Positions 20,354 through 30,679 of a stretch of 64,000 nucleotides of DNA are shown here, piece after piece. A model generated the notes under the pieces. That model did no database searches and was not told the DNA's origin. It saw nothing but the letters and a program-made list of their open reading frames with translations. The DNA is taken from contig CP136068.1 of NCBI GenBank assembly GCA_032622095.1, positions 148,563,365 to 148,627,364 of the forward strand, given 5' to 3'. Origin of the DNA: Siphonodentalium dalli. Taxonomy: Eukaryota > Mollusca > Scaphopoda > Gadilida > Siphonodentaliidae. The first letter of the stretch is position 1, and each line of letters starts with the position of its first letter. Both the position numbers and the translations under genes were made by a program.

Positions 20354-21400
20354 TACCATAATATAACAATAACATGATTTTTGAGGGCGTTATGGTTTAT
20401 TAACGGCCCGGTTGGAATGATTAACAGCCCAAGGGACATATTAGAGGCCCGAGACGAAGTCGATGGACGCTAATAGGCCCGAGGGCTGTTAATCATTCCA
20501 GAGTGTCGTTAATAAACCATAATGCCCGATGAAATCATGTTATTACTATTATTACCACAGTTTTGGACATTTGACCCATTTGAGGATTCAGTGGAATAAT
20601 GAAGTAGATTAAGAGAGAAATATATTCAAGAACATTTAAATTTAATATCATTTGACTTGTCAGCTGACACGGAGTCTCGAAAATAGGAGAGGGAAAAACC
20701 AGCATTGAAGACGAGTAACAAACAATGAGAGGTTGACAGCTAAAATTATTAATGCATACTTACGCTGAAGGGGTCACTCTCACCAAAAAAAGTGCTGAAG
20801 GGTACACAGGATTTGAAAATGTGCTGAAGGGTTCACAGGGTTTGTGATCGCCACTAACATCGTTACTTAAACTGTGTTTCTTAAAGTCTGGTGCCCATTA
20901 GCATTTTTTTTTCAGTTCAATTTAATGTTCATTGGAACGTAAATAATTATTCTCTAACAGAAATCATGGCAGATACGAAAACTAAACATCATTTAGAACG
21001 ACGTTTCAAACCCTGTGTACCCTTCAGCACATTTGCAAATCCTGTGTACCCTTCAGAACTTTTTTTGGTGAGAGTGACCCCTTCAGCCATACTTACGCTT
21101 GATACAATAATTCAATCATATAGCGTGAGTTCCAATCATAAAACCACTATAGTGTCGGGAAAATCGGATACATCTTCCCATTATTTTCTTGAAATAAACA
21201 CACCAGATCGGAAGTTGAAGGGACGTAACTCGCGCGATAATAAACGAGATCTATAGTTTCCGGGCGGCGGGCCGATAATGAACTAGGCTTTTCATTATCG
21301 GCCCGCGGCCCGCTGTTTTGGTAACAATACGCTATTTGGAACGCCCCGAAAAACATTATCAATGGCCTAGAGAACGCCCTATAACGTGGAAATAATAATA
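20354..21400. mobile_element. Family G, additional half-unit carrying a nested MITE
   Basis: From AACAATAACATGATTTTTGAGGGC the sequence repeats the tip palindrome (about 20383-20528) and then the arm in the 19170-19589 orientation. It ends at the AACGCCCTATAACGTGG remnant near 21391. It is inverted relative to the right arm of 19002-20306 with a 47-bp spacer, so the region can fold in two alternative ways. A 324-bp element interrupts it (20764-21087). Confidence 0.8.
20764..21087. mobile_element. MITE with about 80-bp inverted ends and 9-bp target duplication (Mutator-like)
   Basis: Ends GCTGAAGGGGTCACTCTC...GAGAGTGACCCCTTCAGC. The direct repeat CATACTTAC flanks it exactly (20755-20763 and 21088-21096). 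Each arm includes two tandem GTGCTGAAGGGT-ACACAGG-type units. The 9-bp duplication and long inverted ends fit Mutator-like elements (family knowledge). The host sequence is a family G arm, and the uninterrupted homologous arm at 19880-19925 shows the empty site. No transposase ORF. Confidence 0.9.
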
Positions 21401-22613
21401 CTATATTTGAATTACCATAGTAAAACGTGACCAAAATACTGCAGTACATTTTACCAAGCGTACTATACTATAGCACTTTTTTAAATAGTACCATGGTAAA
21501 ACTTGTCCAAAATACTCTAGTACATTTGTACTAAAGTATTACTTTAATACTTTTTTTTATAAGGGCATATCGCTTCAGATCAATCGAATGATGCTACATG
21601 TCTATATAACTGCACGTATATAACTGATCGGTGCACCAATTTGATTTGCTCCACAGCATATACTGTATGACAAGCCTTTTTATCAAGATATATGTTAAAA
21701 TTGTAAACAGAGAGAAAGAGTCAGCAAGTGAGAACAATGTGTTAACAAGTTACGCAATTTCCTGGTCTGTGTCGTGGTGTTGATAATCGATTTGTTTTTT
21801 TTTGTTTTGGTATGTAACTTCCGTGTTCCACGTTGCGTACTTGACATAAAATTTTGTGACACAGCAGATATATAGATTGCCCGAGGATATACGAATAATC
21901 AAAATTCAAGCTTAAGTTATTGAAATTGTATGACGGTCATAAATATAAGCAAGACAATTAGTTCAGACATTCATACAATGTACCGGCCGATGTACTGCGT
22001 TGACTTTAACAGCTCATAAGTGCATGCCAATAAGGGGATCACCTTCTCCGCACAATTCTAGGTAAATGTTCAACTGCTGGAAACCGCATGCTACAGTTTT
22101 TTTTTAAGATTTCAAGCTGTGAAACAACCAATTTTGAGACCAGATGTTGGATATTTTTCAAATGTCGCTGAAATTTTCAACTCACAAACATGTAACACTC
22201 GGTTGGAAAATTCCGGCCCATTACACGTAAATGTGTCCGGTTCATATATTTGAATTGTTAGTGCCCATGCAATTGATTCAGTCACCCGGTGGAAACATAA
22301 AGTTGGAGATTCGAACATTGCCAACAAAAAATAATAAGATAATTGAAACACATAGATACCATTGCACATGTGTGTCCATGTCGGCTTTCATATATTGTGC
22401 CACGATAACCCAGCCACTGTGGCGGTTTTGTGCTTAGACACACACAATTACAACCACATTTGGTTTATGTACATCTAGCCTTCGCCTCTCCCTCAATCAC
22501 GACAACTCTGCTATTGTCACAGTCTAGCGGTCAATACAAGTAATCTCCGGCGACATCTCGTGCATGGAGAGGTTGGGCACCTTTCGCATATTGAACTATG
22601 AAATTACGAATAG
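21401..22613. other. Non-coding; one 75-bp tandem duplication
   Basis: At about 21415-21565 the unit CCATAGTAAAACGTGACC ... CCAAAATACTGCAGTACATT is repeated (second copy near 21491) with variation. The remainder shows nothing, and small ORFs at 22112-22437 on both strands look random. Confidence 0.5.
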
Positions 22614-22930
22614 TTAAAGGTACTCAATCCGATTAAGCGCCCCTAAATTACTATTTCTTTGGCTTCGGAGGTAAACAATATTTGATTCGAGTCGATCGAG
22701 GAACCCACCCTTCAAAGCTCAGAGTGATCAGATATCGATTTTTGAAGTTTGTTAATTTTTGGAGATGTGGTCCACTTCCACGTGCTCAAACAGACAAATT
22801 GCTGGTGTAAGATGGATAACTCTAAAATCAAGTGGTTAATATTATTGTTAATAGTAACCACTTGATTTTCGATTTATCCATCTTACAACCGCAATTTGTC
22901 CGTTTGAGCACGTGGATGTGATCCGTTTTT
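22614..22930 (+). mobile_element. Family C element, 5' part ending in a long hairpin
   Basis: Starts TTAAAGGTACTCAATCCG and keeps the usual order to TCAGATATCGATTTTTG. From about 22762 to 22926 the sequence is an inverted repeat: CACGTGCTCAAACAGACAAATTG and AAGATGGATAACTC on the left, mirrored on the right, around an AT-rich centre. This is a foldback derivative of C. Confidence 0.75.
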
Positions 22931-23056
22931 AAGAAAATGGTGCCGTTCAAACTTCTTACCATTCATAGTATAAGGTGAAATCAATATGTTTGATGTGACT
23001 AGTTTGTACTCAATTGCGTTGGTCACATTCATTACGCCTTATACTATATGGGATTG

Positions 23057-23573
23057 TCGCTGATCTGGCCGTACCATTGGGGCGATGGGGATATCGGGCA
23101 GGACAACACATTTCGGGTTTCACGCGATGCGAGTTATTTTAGTAAATTGTGGTAAGGCTGATCTGTCCGTGTCAATGGAGCTATAGCGATGGGGATATCT
23201 CGCAGGATAACACATTTCGCGTTTTCGCGGATATATCTTCGCCGATGTCCCATTGTTGCAGTATGTAACTTTTATGACCGCGTTAATTGCTTTCGATGTT
23301 TATGTTTGAACAATGGCTAGGGAACACAATGCATAATATAACAGCTAACTTTGCTGATGACTTATGTCTCAGTTGGAATGTAGAATGAAGGTCGTATTGC
23401 GAAGCCGGTATCGGGCGTGTACTTAATCCGATTAGTAGATTGTTGGTCCGCATTTAGAGGCTTTCTGGTGTGGTGAATGGTGCTTCATGAAACCAATATA
23501 TTTTAGATTATAATTCGTATATATGGCTAATAATATGATCTTGAGGGCGTTACCATTTCTGACTAAGGTTTCA
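23057..23573 (+). repeat. Diverged duplicate of the region just upstream of the cystine-knot gene
   Basis: Matches 25101-25607 in order: GCGATGGGGATATC, AACACATTTCGGGTTTCAC, ATGACCGCGTTAATTGCTT, GCACAATGCATAATATAACAG-like, TTAATCCGATTAGTAGATT, GCATTTAGAGGCTTTCTGG and GAGGGCGTTACCATTTCTGAC. It contains a short internal repeat of its first part (23067 and 23160). The similarity stops just before the acceptor preceding the 25660 exon, and no exon copy follows. Confidence 0.75.
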
Positions 23574-24300
23574 CTGGCTGTATATATAGGCTCGACGATA
23601 TTTGCACGCAAAGCTCACGTATCTATAGGCTAATTGACTTTATAAAACCATAATTGTAAATACGGATATGGCAAAACGACAACTGATAGAAAGAACACGA
23701 ATTCTAGTGACGTAGAACCCGGTTCGTAATTATCATATGTCGTAGTTCGTTGTGTTATGCAACAGGTGTCAATGGGGTACTGTTTTGTGATTGCGTCCCA
23801 TTATCGACATCGACCGCCAGGTGGCTATAACAGCCATGTCCATTTCCGGTTAGAAGTAAACAAACTTATATAAAATCCCGGATCAATTAAAACAGCTAAT
23901 GGCACAAAAACTGGTGTAGTTTTCGCACCTTCTTCGGTGACAGATCACATAATTTAACGTGGCTTCTAAGCCGAAACATAAACAACCGGAAGTACCTTGC
24001 ACGAATTACCTCCCCGGAATGCAACACCTCATTGCATCCCGAAGCGTTTGTTGATTACCGTCACAGCGAGAAGTGACTAGCATCCAGATATGTCAATTTA
24101 AATTTGATTCGAATAATGACACCGACGAAAACTCCCACCTAACATACGGGATTTAGAGTGACAAAACATGGAATGTCTAACCTATCTACCTCGTAATCGC
24201 CTCAATGCCGTTAACTCGTTAACATGCATGTCGCACACGCGGCAAATCCGCGTTCAAACACGAACAAAGGACAATTAGTCGGGGCACAGATAAACATCAA
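23574..24300. other. Non-coding, nothing recognised
   Basis: No element ends or exon signals seen. The weak ORF at 24224-24469 runs into the hairpin element below and is rejected. Confidence 0.45.
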
Positions 24301-24748
24301 GTCTGAAAATAATGCGTCTGTCATTTACATAATGAGGTCCCCAGAGGGTGAATTTATTAATGCTATCCCACAGCGGGCTAGCATCACCAAATTCACCCTC
24401 TGGGACCTCATTCTGCTTAGGCCTCATCTTCTGGGAAGTATCTATAGTCTCAAATTAACATTGTTTTAAGTAACTTGTTCCCTTCTGGGAAGTTTCTATA
24501 TCCCCAAATTTGCAGAAGGTAACATGCACACTATTGGTGACTTATATGTGAACATCACCAACTTCAACTGAGAAACTTCAATCTGACCCTAGGCCGCCCA
24601 TAACTGTTAAGGCCTAAGCATAATGCGGTTCCGAGAGGGTGAATTTGGCGAATCTAGCCCGCTGTGCGGGATAGCTTCTCTAAATTCACCAGCTGGGGGC
24701 CTCATTCTGCAAATGACAGACACACTATTTGTAGGCTTTGTAAACACA
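24301..24748. mobile_element. Family K: element with a hairpin at each end, in inverted orientation
   Basis: The left hairpin (about 24330-24415) pairs GAGGTCCCCAGAGGGTGAATTT with AAATTCACCCTCTGGGACCTC around TATCCCACAGCGGGCTAGC. The right hairpin (about 24620-24705) is the reverse complement of the left, extending outward through ATGACAGAC/GTCTGTCAT. The unique centre is about 200 bp. The architecture is the same as the A/B cassette, but the sequence is unrelated. No ORF. Confidence 0.75.
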
Positions 24749-25100
24749 GGGTGTGTTGGCTCTCAACAGAACAGATGCAGCACCGAAACAGCATATTCAC
24801 AAGCATTGCACATCACGACGCGGCCCTGTATACGACACTCCCAGACACACATCTTGCTGTTTTGTGGCATGTGCTCATACTTAAATATTTCGTTGACAGT
24901 TCTACACGAAAGGACAGTTCGGACAGTGTCTGGGGACGGAATTGCTTCTTGTTGTGACGTGTAATACATGTGCATCACTGTAGTTGCCTTCTTCTATTAA
25001 TACTACACCCTAGCAACATGAGGCGTTGGGGTGGTCAATTTTTATCAGGTTCCGGTATTTGAAAGGTATGTGCTACGTAGTTATCTAATATTTACATTCG

Positions 25101-25607
25101 AATGCTGATATGGCCGTATCAATGGAGCGATGGGGATATCTCGTAGAACAACACATTTCGGGTTTCACACGATGCGAATTATTTTAGGAAAATATGATTT
25201 AAAATGTACTTGCTATATTGTCTTTTATGACCGCGCTAATTGCTTACGATACTTAGGTGTGAACAATGGCTGGGCCACTCTTGAAGATTTTATTGTGTGA
25301 GCACAATGCATAATATAACAGATAACATTGCTGATGAAGTATGTCTCAGTTGGATACAATACTGAAGGTTGTATTGCGAAGTATCGGTGTGTATTTAATC
25401 CGATTAGTAGATTTTTTGTCTGCATTTAGAGGCTTTCTGGTGTGGTGAATGAGAAACCTGCAGTGATAATATTTTGCCGTAGTTTGAAGAATTAGTTGTT
25501 TTAACGGCGGAATTTTGACGTGGTGCATTCATGAAACCAATATATTTTATATTATAATTTATATATGCATAATATGATATTGAGGGCGTTACCATTTCTG
25601 ACTATGG
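25101..25607 (+). promoter_or_regulatory. Duplicated upstream block of the cystine-knot gene (probable 5' intron or 5' flank)
   Basis: This block abuts the acceptor of the coding exon and is shared with 23057-23573. Because an acceptor (TTGTCATTTCAG, ending 25624) follows, at least its distal end is probably the last part of a 5' intron. No TATA box or start site can be assigned with confidence. Confidence 0.5.
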
Positions 25608-25624
25608 TTTTCTTGTCATTTCAG

Positions 25625-25659
25625 TGTCTAAGTTTTCACCATGTTCCTATAGCTAAATA
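25625..25659 (+). other. 5' UTR part of the coding exon, with a tiny upstream ORF
   Basis: Exon start is inferred from the acceptor TTTCAG at 25619-25624. An upstream ATG at 25641 opens only three codons before TAG, ahead of the main ATG at 25660. This may lower translation (inference). Confidence 0.55.
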
Positions 25660-26513
25660 ATGAAGACAGCGCTGGACTTAGCCATCTACCTAGCGCTGGT
25701 CTACTGCGCAACCTTCATTATGGAAGTCAGAGGTCAAGGTCCCCAAGTGTCAACACTACAGAGGAATGCGCTGATGAATCAGATATTATATGCTTACAGG
25801 GGTCAAGGGTTTGTTCCTACGGGAACAGACGGCAAAGGAAACTTCCGGTATAAATTCTGTCCCAATGGCGGATGTCCCGAGGACTGGCAAACAGCAAGAA
25901 TTCCAACGTTGTCATTTTCTGGAGCGCCTTTAACCAATGGGATTAGTGCTCAGATAATTAATGGACAGGCGTTTACCAATCAAAATCCATGGTCACAAAG
26001 TGCAAGTTCCGCTTATGGGAACTTGAACGCGCAGACACAGTTCTGGAACTTCAATCAAGGTTCGCAAAATACAAATAGGCCTACACTACCACCCACGAAT
26101 ATAGCTGTCCCGCCCGTTGTTGGAAACTACACGTCGTATAACAGTTACAACTACTGGCAGAATTATTATTTGGGTCAACCCCCTTTTAACCCTGATCAGA
26201 GCTACTACGGACATAAGCCATCGACGAGGCGACCAACGCAAAAACCATCCAAAACACCCACATGGGCGACGACGCCTTCTCCCCCAACAACATCCACTGG
26301 TAACGTAGGGACGTTTGCTCAAACGGTTAGACCTGACCTTAGAACTATTATGGAGGTCATGCGTTTGTTTGGCGGAATGTTTAAAACCATGACCCAGAAC
26401 GAGGCTGAGAGAAAACTTGTGACCGACAAAAGGTTTGAGACAATGTCGAAAGCTGGAGTACTTCCCGTTTCTCCTCAACGTTTCCAACACGACATGGATT
26501 TCTGCTGTCCAAC
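25660..26513 (+). CDS. Secreted precursor with cystine-knot-like C-terminus, coding exon 1 (signal peptide and pro-region)
   Basis: ATG at 25660 gives residues 1-284 plus two bases. Residues 1 to about 25 form a signal peptide (MKTALDL, then a hydrophobic run). Next come a short Cys-containing segment (Cys67, Cys72 in FCPNGGCPEDW), a Tyr/Asn/Gln-rich stretch at about 100-185, and a Thr/Pro-rich, probably O-glycosylated linker at 188-215. A predicted-helical stretch at about 225-255 precedes a Lys-Arg at 257-258 and the terminal Asp-Phe-Cys-Cys-Pro-Thr. It is the longest ORF in the window and is bounded by an acceptor (25624) and a GTGAGT donor (26514). The TGA that seems to end it is inside that donor. 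Phase 2, as in the minus-strand paralogous exon at 9500. The product is presumably extracellular; receptor and role are unknown. Confidence 0.82.
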
Positions 26514-27020
26514 GTGAGTACTGTGGATCTGAACATATTTAGTATTATTATCCATCCCATAACTAACATTATTTCTGATTTGGTAAAAACTCCGTGACGT
26601 CACGAAGTAACTCTATTTCCAAATGAATCGGTGAAATTGTGATGCGCGCGCAGTACTCACTCTGGTGGATTTAACAGACGGTTCACTCCCACATTGAGTT
26701 TTTTTTCACTTTCGTGTTTACTGTTCCAGATCATGCTTTCTGATGATCATTACGGGCTTTTATAGAGAATCAAGTGCCGACAAATACCAAACATAACCAC
26801 AAAAGTTTTATTTCACAAATTTGGATAAATATACAGAAGGATAATATAATGTAATTATGCAATGTTGTGTACAGTATGTTTTTCTCTTGTACTTGTCCAG
26901 GTTGTGGTGAAAAGTCATATTGGACCCGGGTTGAATTTCACAATACGTTTTATTTATTATTATAAATCGCTGGATTCGAATTGAGTTTCACGTAATCATG
27001 TCCGCATAAAAGACACCACA
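26514..27020. other. Start of intron 1, non-coding
   Basis: It follows the GTGAGT donor. It contains a CRE-like palindrome TGACGTCA at about 26597, which may be chance. No ORF. Confidence 0.55.
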
Positions 27021-27350
27021 GCCGTATCACGACATCACATTTGATATACATTTAATCGTAAATATGGATGACCACTCCCTTTAACAAAATCTACACTTGT
27101 TCCACAAGCTTTAGTCCAATACGACCCAGTGGATTGAGTTTAAATTTAAGCAAGAATATCATTTGTTCGTAAATATTTTCCATGGCCGTATCACGACATG
27201 ACCTTTGATTTACATATAACCGCAAATATGGATAACCACTCCTTTTTAAAAATCTACACGTGTTCCACGAGCTTTAGTCCAATACTACCCGATGGATTAA
27301 GTAGAAGTTTAAGCAAGAATGTCATTTATCCGTAAATATTTTCCACCATT
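27021..27350 (+). repeat. Tandem duplication, period 164 bp
   Basis: GCCGTATCACGACAT starts at 27021 and again at 27185. Each unit continues with AAATATGGATAACCACTCC, TCCACAAGCTTTAGTCCAATAC and TTTAAGCAAGAATATCATTTG. Located in the proposed intron 1. Confidence 0.85.
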
Positions 27351-28585
27351 TTTTCGCTGTTCTACTGAGAAATTAATTGGCGATTTATACTCATAAATTG
27401 TTAAAAATTATTATAAAGCCATACTTATTCTCCATCTGTTTTAACTGTTCGTACATAAGTGGCTCTGCTAATTTGCTACGATATTACTTTGATGCTGGAA
27501 GGGCAAACTGATGCTGTGAAGAAAACAGAACCGTTATTTTTTCTAAAGTTGTGATTTTTGTCGTGATTGGCTAATCTAGAAGAATAAAAAAAATGCTAGT
27601 GGCCGTATATGAAACATCCAAGTACCGATCTACTTTAAACTATTTCAACAATGGCTGCACCGGTGTTTGCAAAACGGCAGAAATAGCCATCTGATTATGA
27701 TCGGTTTTCAACAACCAACACGTAAATTATTAAAATATTATATAACATATATGTTTTTGAATAATTTATACACATCGCGACCTTTCCTCGATTCGTTCGG
27801 ATTAGCAAAACACCGCGAAAAGGGCAACTTTAGATACAATATAACCGTTCTTTGTCTTATAACAGTGCCAATTTGCCCTGCCAGCATGGTATATAAATTC
27901 AGCAGGGCGCACCAACATTATAGAAAATTTGCTGGATCACTTCACCAGGGAACGTACATGCGTGTATAGCTCTTAGTTAGTTTTTACCATGTCGGGAACG
28001 TACATGCACGTATAGCTCTTAGTTAGTTTTTACCATGTCAGGAGTAGACCAACAAGGAATGCTTTTTATTATTCCGCTCTCGATAAGATTTTGATAACTG
28101 TTTTGTTGGAATTGCAAGTGCGTGTAAATGTAAATAACCCGTTCTACACTAAAGCAGCATTGACGAATAGTTATCTCATATAGGAAATATTTCGTCCATA
28201 TAATATGTCGTGTGTTGAACTTATTATCTAAACGTTTCTCTCTCACTAAATAGGGCTTCTTATGCACTTTTATGTATCTGTCGTCTGTTTTTAGCATGTT
28301 AGCATCCCTCCAAATGGACAACAGACCATTCCAGTGTTTTCTTTTATAACTGAGTGGGAGATTCCATTTCGTATAGCAAGGGTTAACGCGTTTATCTACT
28401 TGTTGATGCCAGAAATCTGACCCGAGGTTTAACACACGTGAGCATATTTTCACTTTTCAAATCGCACTTGAAGTTTAGAGTGATGTGAAACACTTCACTG
28501 AGGTGTTTACGGACGGAATAACAAATATATCAAATTTGTTTGTTTTATTAATTTTTTTATGTCCATAGTCAGAAAACGTTATCAA
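27351..28585. repeat. Intronic sequence with a 46-bp duplication and short dispersed repeats
   Basis: GGGAACGTACATGCGTGTATAG begins at 27948 and is repeated at 27994 (period 46, through TTTTTACCATGTC). The block at about 27480-27560 (GATGCTGGAAGGGCAAACTG, ACCGTTATTTTTT) has a counterpart at 42130-42190. A 144-codon minus-strand ORF (28019-28453) is rejected because it includes repeat L. Confidence 0.6.
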
Positions 28586-29040
28586 TGGCTGTGGACACGC
28601 GTACCACAGTAGCGATGGCATAGTAGGTGTGGCAATTTATTATGGTGGAGTTTTGTGAAAAATTGGTTGTCATAATTAATATGCCATAGCAAGCCATGTC
28701 GCCCTCTGCAAATTCGCACAATGAGTCTACCAAGCTCTACCAGCGACGGTCGATCTCTCAAGGATGTATCTACCTGAATGTCTTGTCGATGTTGATCTTT
28801 ACTCAATACGCAGTGTTATATTTTGCATGCTAATACACAAGTCCACTTGATAACTTAATGAATAACCAATCTCAACAGCCATTGTTCTTACTAATGAAAT
28901 TAATATAAGTAGATAAACATGCATGCATTGAGATCATATAAAAAACGCACCACAATAATGATATGTGTTTCTATGAGGAATTGCCACCAGTCACCACGGC
29001 CAAACACAATTCTGGACGATCTATCGGGCAACTGACCCGA
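28586..29040. repeat. Repeat J, composite copy
   Basis: 28586-28740 matches 1131-1262 in the same orientation, whereas 28890-29040 matches 1352-1500 in reverse. The two halves of the repeat are therefore rearranged relative to the first copy. Confidence 0.6.
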
Positions 29041-29535
29041 AGTTAGATCTCGTTTATTATCACGCGAGTTACGTCGCTTCATCATCAGACTTACCGTGTT
29101 TATTCACACTAATGGGAAAATGTACCATATTTTTCTCACACTGTAGTGGTTTTATGATTGGAAATCACAATATATGGTTGAATTATTGTCTCAATCGTAA
29201 ATATGCATAAATAACTTTAGCTGTCAAACTCTCATCGTTTGTCACTCGTCTTCAATGCTGGTTTTTATTGATATGTTCTTGGAAATATCTCTCTCTTAAT
29301 CTATTTCATATTCCGCAGAGTTAAATGTCCAAATATGTGGTAATAATAGTAATAACATGATCGTATCGGGCATTATGGTTTATTAACGGCCCTCTGGAAT
29401 TATTAACAGCCCTCGGGCCTATTAGCGGCCCTCGACTTCGTCTCGGGCCGCTAATAGGTCCGCGTGCTGTTAATCATTCCAGAGGTCCGTTAATAAACCA
29501 TAACGCCCTCAAAAATCATGTTATTGTTATATTAT
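29041..29535 (-). mobile_element. Family G, solitary half-unit (arm plus tip palindrome)
   Basis: From GATCTCGTTTATTATCACGC through CGTCTTCAATGCTGG and GTGGTAATAATAGTAATAACATG to the tip palindrome (about 29369-29508) ending CATGTTATTGTTATATTA. It corresponds to the right arm of 19002-20306. It lies in the proposed intron 1. Confidence 0.78.
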
Positions 29536-29734
29536 TGGCGCTATCATTGTCGTAATGTTTATGCCCAATATATAAACTGTCCGGAATAAAGTAGTAAATA
29601 TTTACATTTTTGCATAGTTCTACCATTGTTTTCTCTGAAATGGTACAGTCCATGTGGTTGTAATTTTCGACTACATTATAGTTCTTTGTTACATCCATCC
29701 AGTGGGAACAGTGTTTGGATACTAACTGATTGTT

Positions 29735-30235
29735 TTAAGGGCACGGGTGGCGTTCGTTGCAGAAATATTCATATTTGTTCAAATCGCCATCAACAGAAGA
29801 ATATTAAAATATATATAGTTTTGTGCATAAGCCAAACATAATCAGCGCGTAAATAGTATATGGGCGTCAAGACGTACGATGGTGTACGCAAACAAGAGCC
29901 TGCTCGTGTTACAGAAGTTGTGCTTCTGTTTACATAACACAGCGCAATTCTATTGGTTAATCACACACAAATGATATAAACACTCTTTATTATTTCCATA
30001 TCAGGAAAACAGTAACAAATAATGCTCTTTGTGTTTACCATATCCGGATCTTTTTTTGCTTTTGTTTACATAACAAAGGGGAAAATTGACAATAACATAC
30101 TGTTTATGCTATATTTCTGATTGGTATAAGAACAAAGTATGTCTATATTTTACTATTCTTTCTGTTTATGGCGGTTTTTGACGGAGGTGAATATTTTAAC
30201 AGCATACCCACCGCCAACGCCGCCCGTATCTTTAA
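29735..30235 (+). mobile_element. Family F TTAA-flanked element, copy 2
   Basis: Ends TTAAGGGCACGGGTGGCGTT and GCCGCCCGTATCTTTAA. Colinear with 10154-10655. Its right end lies only 91 bp upstream of exon 2, and an ORF starting in F runs fortuitously into that exon. Confidence 0.8.
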
Positions 30236-30326
30236 TCAATGGAATAAGTCCACCATATGTCTTTAAGACAATACAATCTACATATACCTTGGATATTATC
30301 ACCTTGTTTGAATATGTCTTTTCCAG

Positions 30327-30446
30327 TAACTTCTGGCATGCCAAGAACGATACGGTTACTAACATTGAAGGAATGAGAAAGTTGGTCATTCATCTGACGC
30401 AGCTACCCATACCAGAATATCAATTTATACCACATGGAACCTGTGT
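30327..30446 (+). CDS. Cystine-knot-like precursor, coding exon 2
   Basis: A strong acceptor (GTCTTTTCCAG, ending 30326) opens this exon. One base completes the Thr285 codon left by exon 1 (phase 2), then 39 codons read NFWHAKND..., through a hydrophobic LVIHLTQL strand and EYQFIPHGTC, to a GTATGT donor at 30447 that leaves phase 2 again. The segment before the terminal Cys (tyrosine, hydrophobic, Gly-Thr-Cys) looks like the strand leading into a cystine knot. Without splicing the frame would end at TAG 30511-30513, giving a domain with too few cysteines. The exon was deduced from splice signals and frame, not from homology. Confidence 0.55.
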
Positions 30447-30679
30447 GTATGTATCACTAAAGCTAGACCATACCAAAAACTCTACTATTGCTATACGCAC
30501 AAATATATCATAGTCCACCAGTTCAAAACTTGGGAACTCTTTTGGTGAAAAGAAGCTTCACTCTGAACAGAATATTCAAAATTCAATGAGAATATAGATT
30601 GGGCAGTAAGCGGGTGCGTATGGTGGCCCTTTTGTGACATATTTCGCAGTTTTTTTTGGCCCAGAATCCGGTTACAATC
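30447..30679. other. Start of intron 2, non-coding
   Basis: It follows a GTATGT donor. The ORF continuation to TAG at 30513 is regarded as intronic. Nothing else seen. Confidence 0.45.

Noticed and set aside
26086-26490. 134-codon antisense ORF over the cystine-knot gene exon
   Set aside because: Shadow of the Thr/Pro-rich coding region on the plus strand; no splice signals on the minus strand.
28019-28453. 144-codon minus-strand ORF with an FWHQQ...CC segment, superficially like exon 2 of the cystine-knot gene
   Set aside because: It includes repeat L (also at 17270, 33470 and 48665), the splice phase does not match, and the shared FWH is too short to mean anything.
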